A stretch of DNA of 21,155 nucleotides, from positions 1-21,155 of the IMG/VR virus record IMGVR_UViG_3300022200_004063. One strand, given 5' to 3'. The stretch comes from a virus. This document shows, piece after piece, positions 21,004 through 21,155 of this stretch (position 1 is the first letter of the stretch; each line of letters begins with the position of its first letter). The translations under genes were made by a program, and so were the position numbers. The notes under the pieces were generated by a model that searched no databases, was not told where the DNA came from, and saw only the letters and a list, made by a program, of their open reading frames with translations.

Positions 21004-21155
21004 CTACAGGGTGACAAGAAGCACGCCAGCAGCGTCCTTCTGGTCGCTGTAGTAGGGATCCCAGTTAGTGCCGGTTCCCAGCTCCGTAGCGCCGGGGTTG
21101 GCCAGACCGTTGGCCTTGTCCCACGCGAAGCCGTTGACGCCGACGTTGAACGACC
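21004..21155 (-). CDS. Probable major capsid protein, C-terminal part (partial)
   Basis: The last 50 codons of a gene that enters from the right edge; the stop is TAG 21006-21004. The visible end contains FAWDKANGLANP, LGTGTNWDPYYSDQKDAAGV and finally LLVTL. A xNPxxxxLxTGTNWxxxxxDxKxxxGV ending is common in one class of phage major capsid proteins. The next genes (adaptor, head-tail joining, terminator, tube) are those expected after a capsid gene. The N-terminus lies outside the window, so fold and length cannot be judged. Confidence 0.65.
   Translation of the reverse strand, partial: SFNVGVNGFAWDKANGLANPGATELGTGTNWDPYYSDQKDAAGVLLVTL

Overview
The window is dense, GC-rich phage DNA. It looks like part of a long, non-contractile-tailed virus (siphovirus) of a Gram-negative host, or a prophage of that type. 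The supports are a tape-measure gene, a tail tube protein with no sheath gene beside it, a TipJ/lambda-J-like tail-tip protein, and a lambda G/GT-style pair of tail chaperones. No integrase, tRNA, rRNA, insertion sequence or CRISPR array is visible. The host cannot be named from the sequence alone.

The layout is two convergent blocks that meet near base 7,540. Bases 1-7,525 (+ strand) form the DNA-metabolism block: the tail end of an unidentified gene, a Cas4/RecB-like nuclease, an SF2 helicase with a zinc ribbon, a PAPS-reductase-like protein fused in frame to an unknown 348-residue domain, a second and divergent PAPS-reductase-like protein, two 50-residue zinc-knuckle proteins, a 38-residue membrane peptide, and a family A DNA polymerase with a 3'-5' exonuclease. 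Genes overlap or nearly touch (ATGA/GTGA junctions), which suggests one transcript. Apart from an unseen stretch off the left edge, no gene-free stretch longer than about 60 bases exists in the window.

Bases 7,550-21,155 (- strand, so read from right to left) form the virion block in assembly order: the C-terminus of the probable major capsid protein, a strong GC hairpin, a DnaT_2-like adaptor, a head-tail joining protein, a tail-terminator-like protein, the tail tube, a tail assembly chaperone with its -1 frameshift extension, an HK97-gp10-like protein, the tape measure, a small structural protein, a parallel beta-helix (receptor-binding or depolymerase-like) protein, two minor tail proteins, an NlpC/P60-like peptidase and the tail-tip J-like protein.

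The best-supported special feature is a complete programmed -1 frameshift signal in the chaperone pair: slippery heptamer GGGAAAC directly before the stop, a 7-nt spacer, then an 11-bp stem plus a further 5 bp. The most open biology is the pair of PAPS-reductase-like enzymes. One of them continues without a stop into a second coding unit that keeps its own Shine-Dalgarno and ATG. A clamp-like fold for that unit is suggested here as a hypothesis only.
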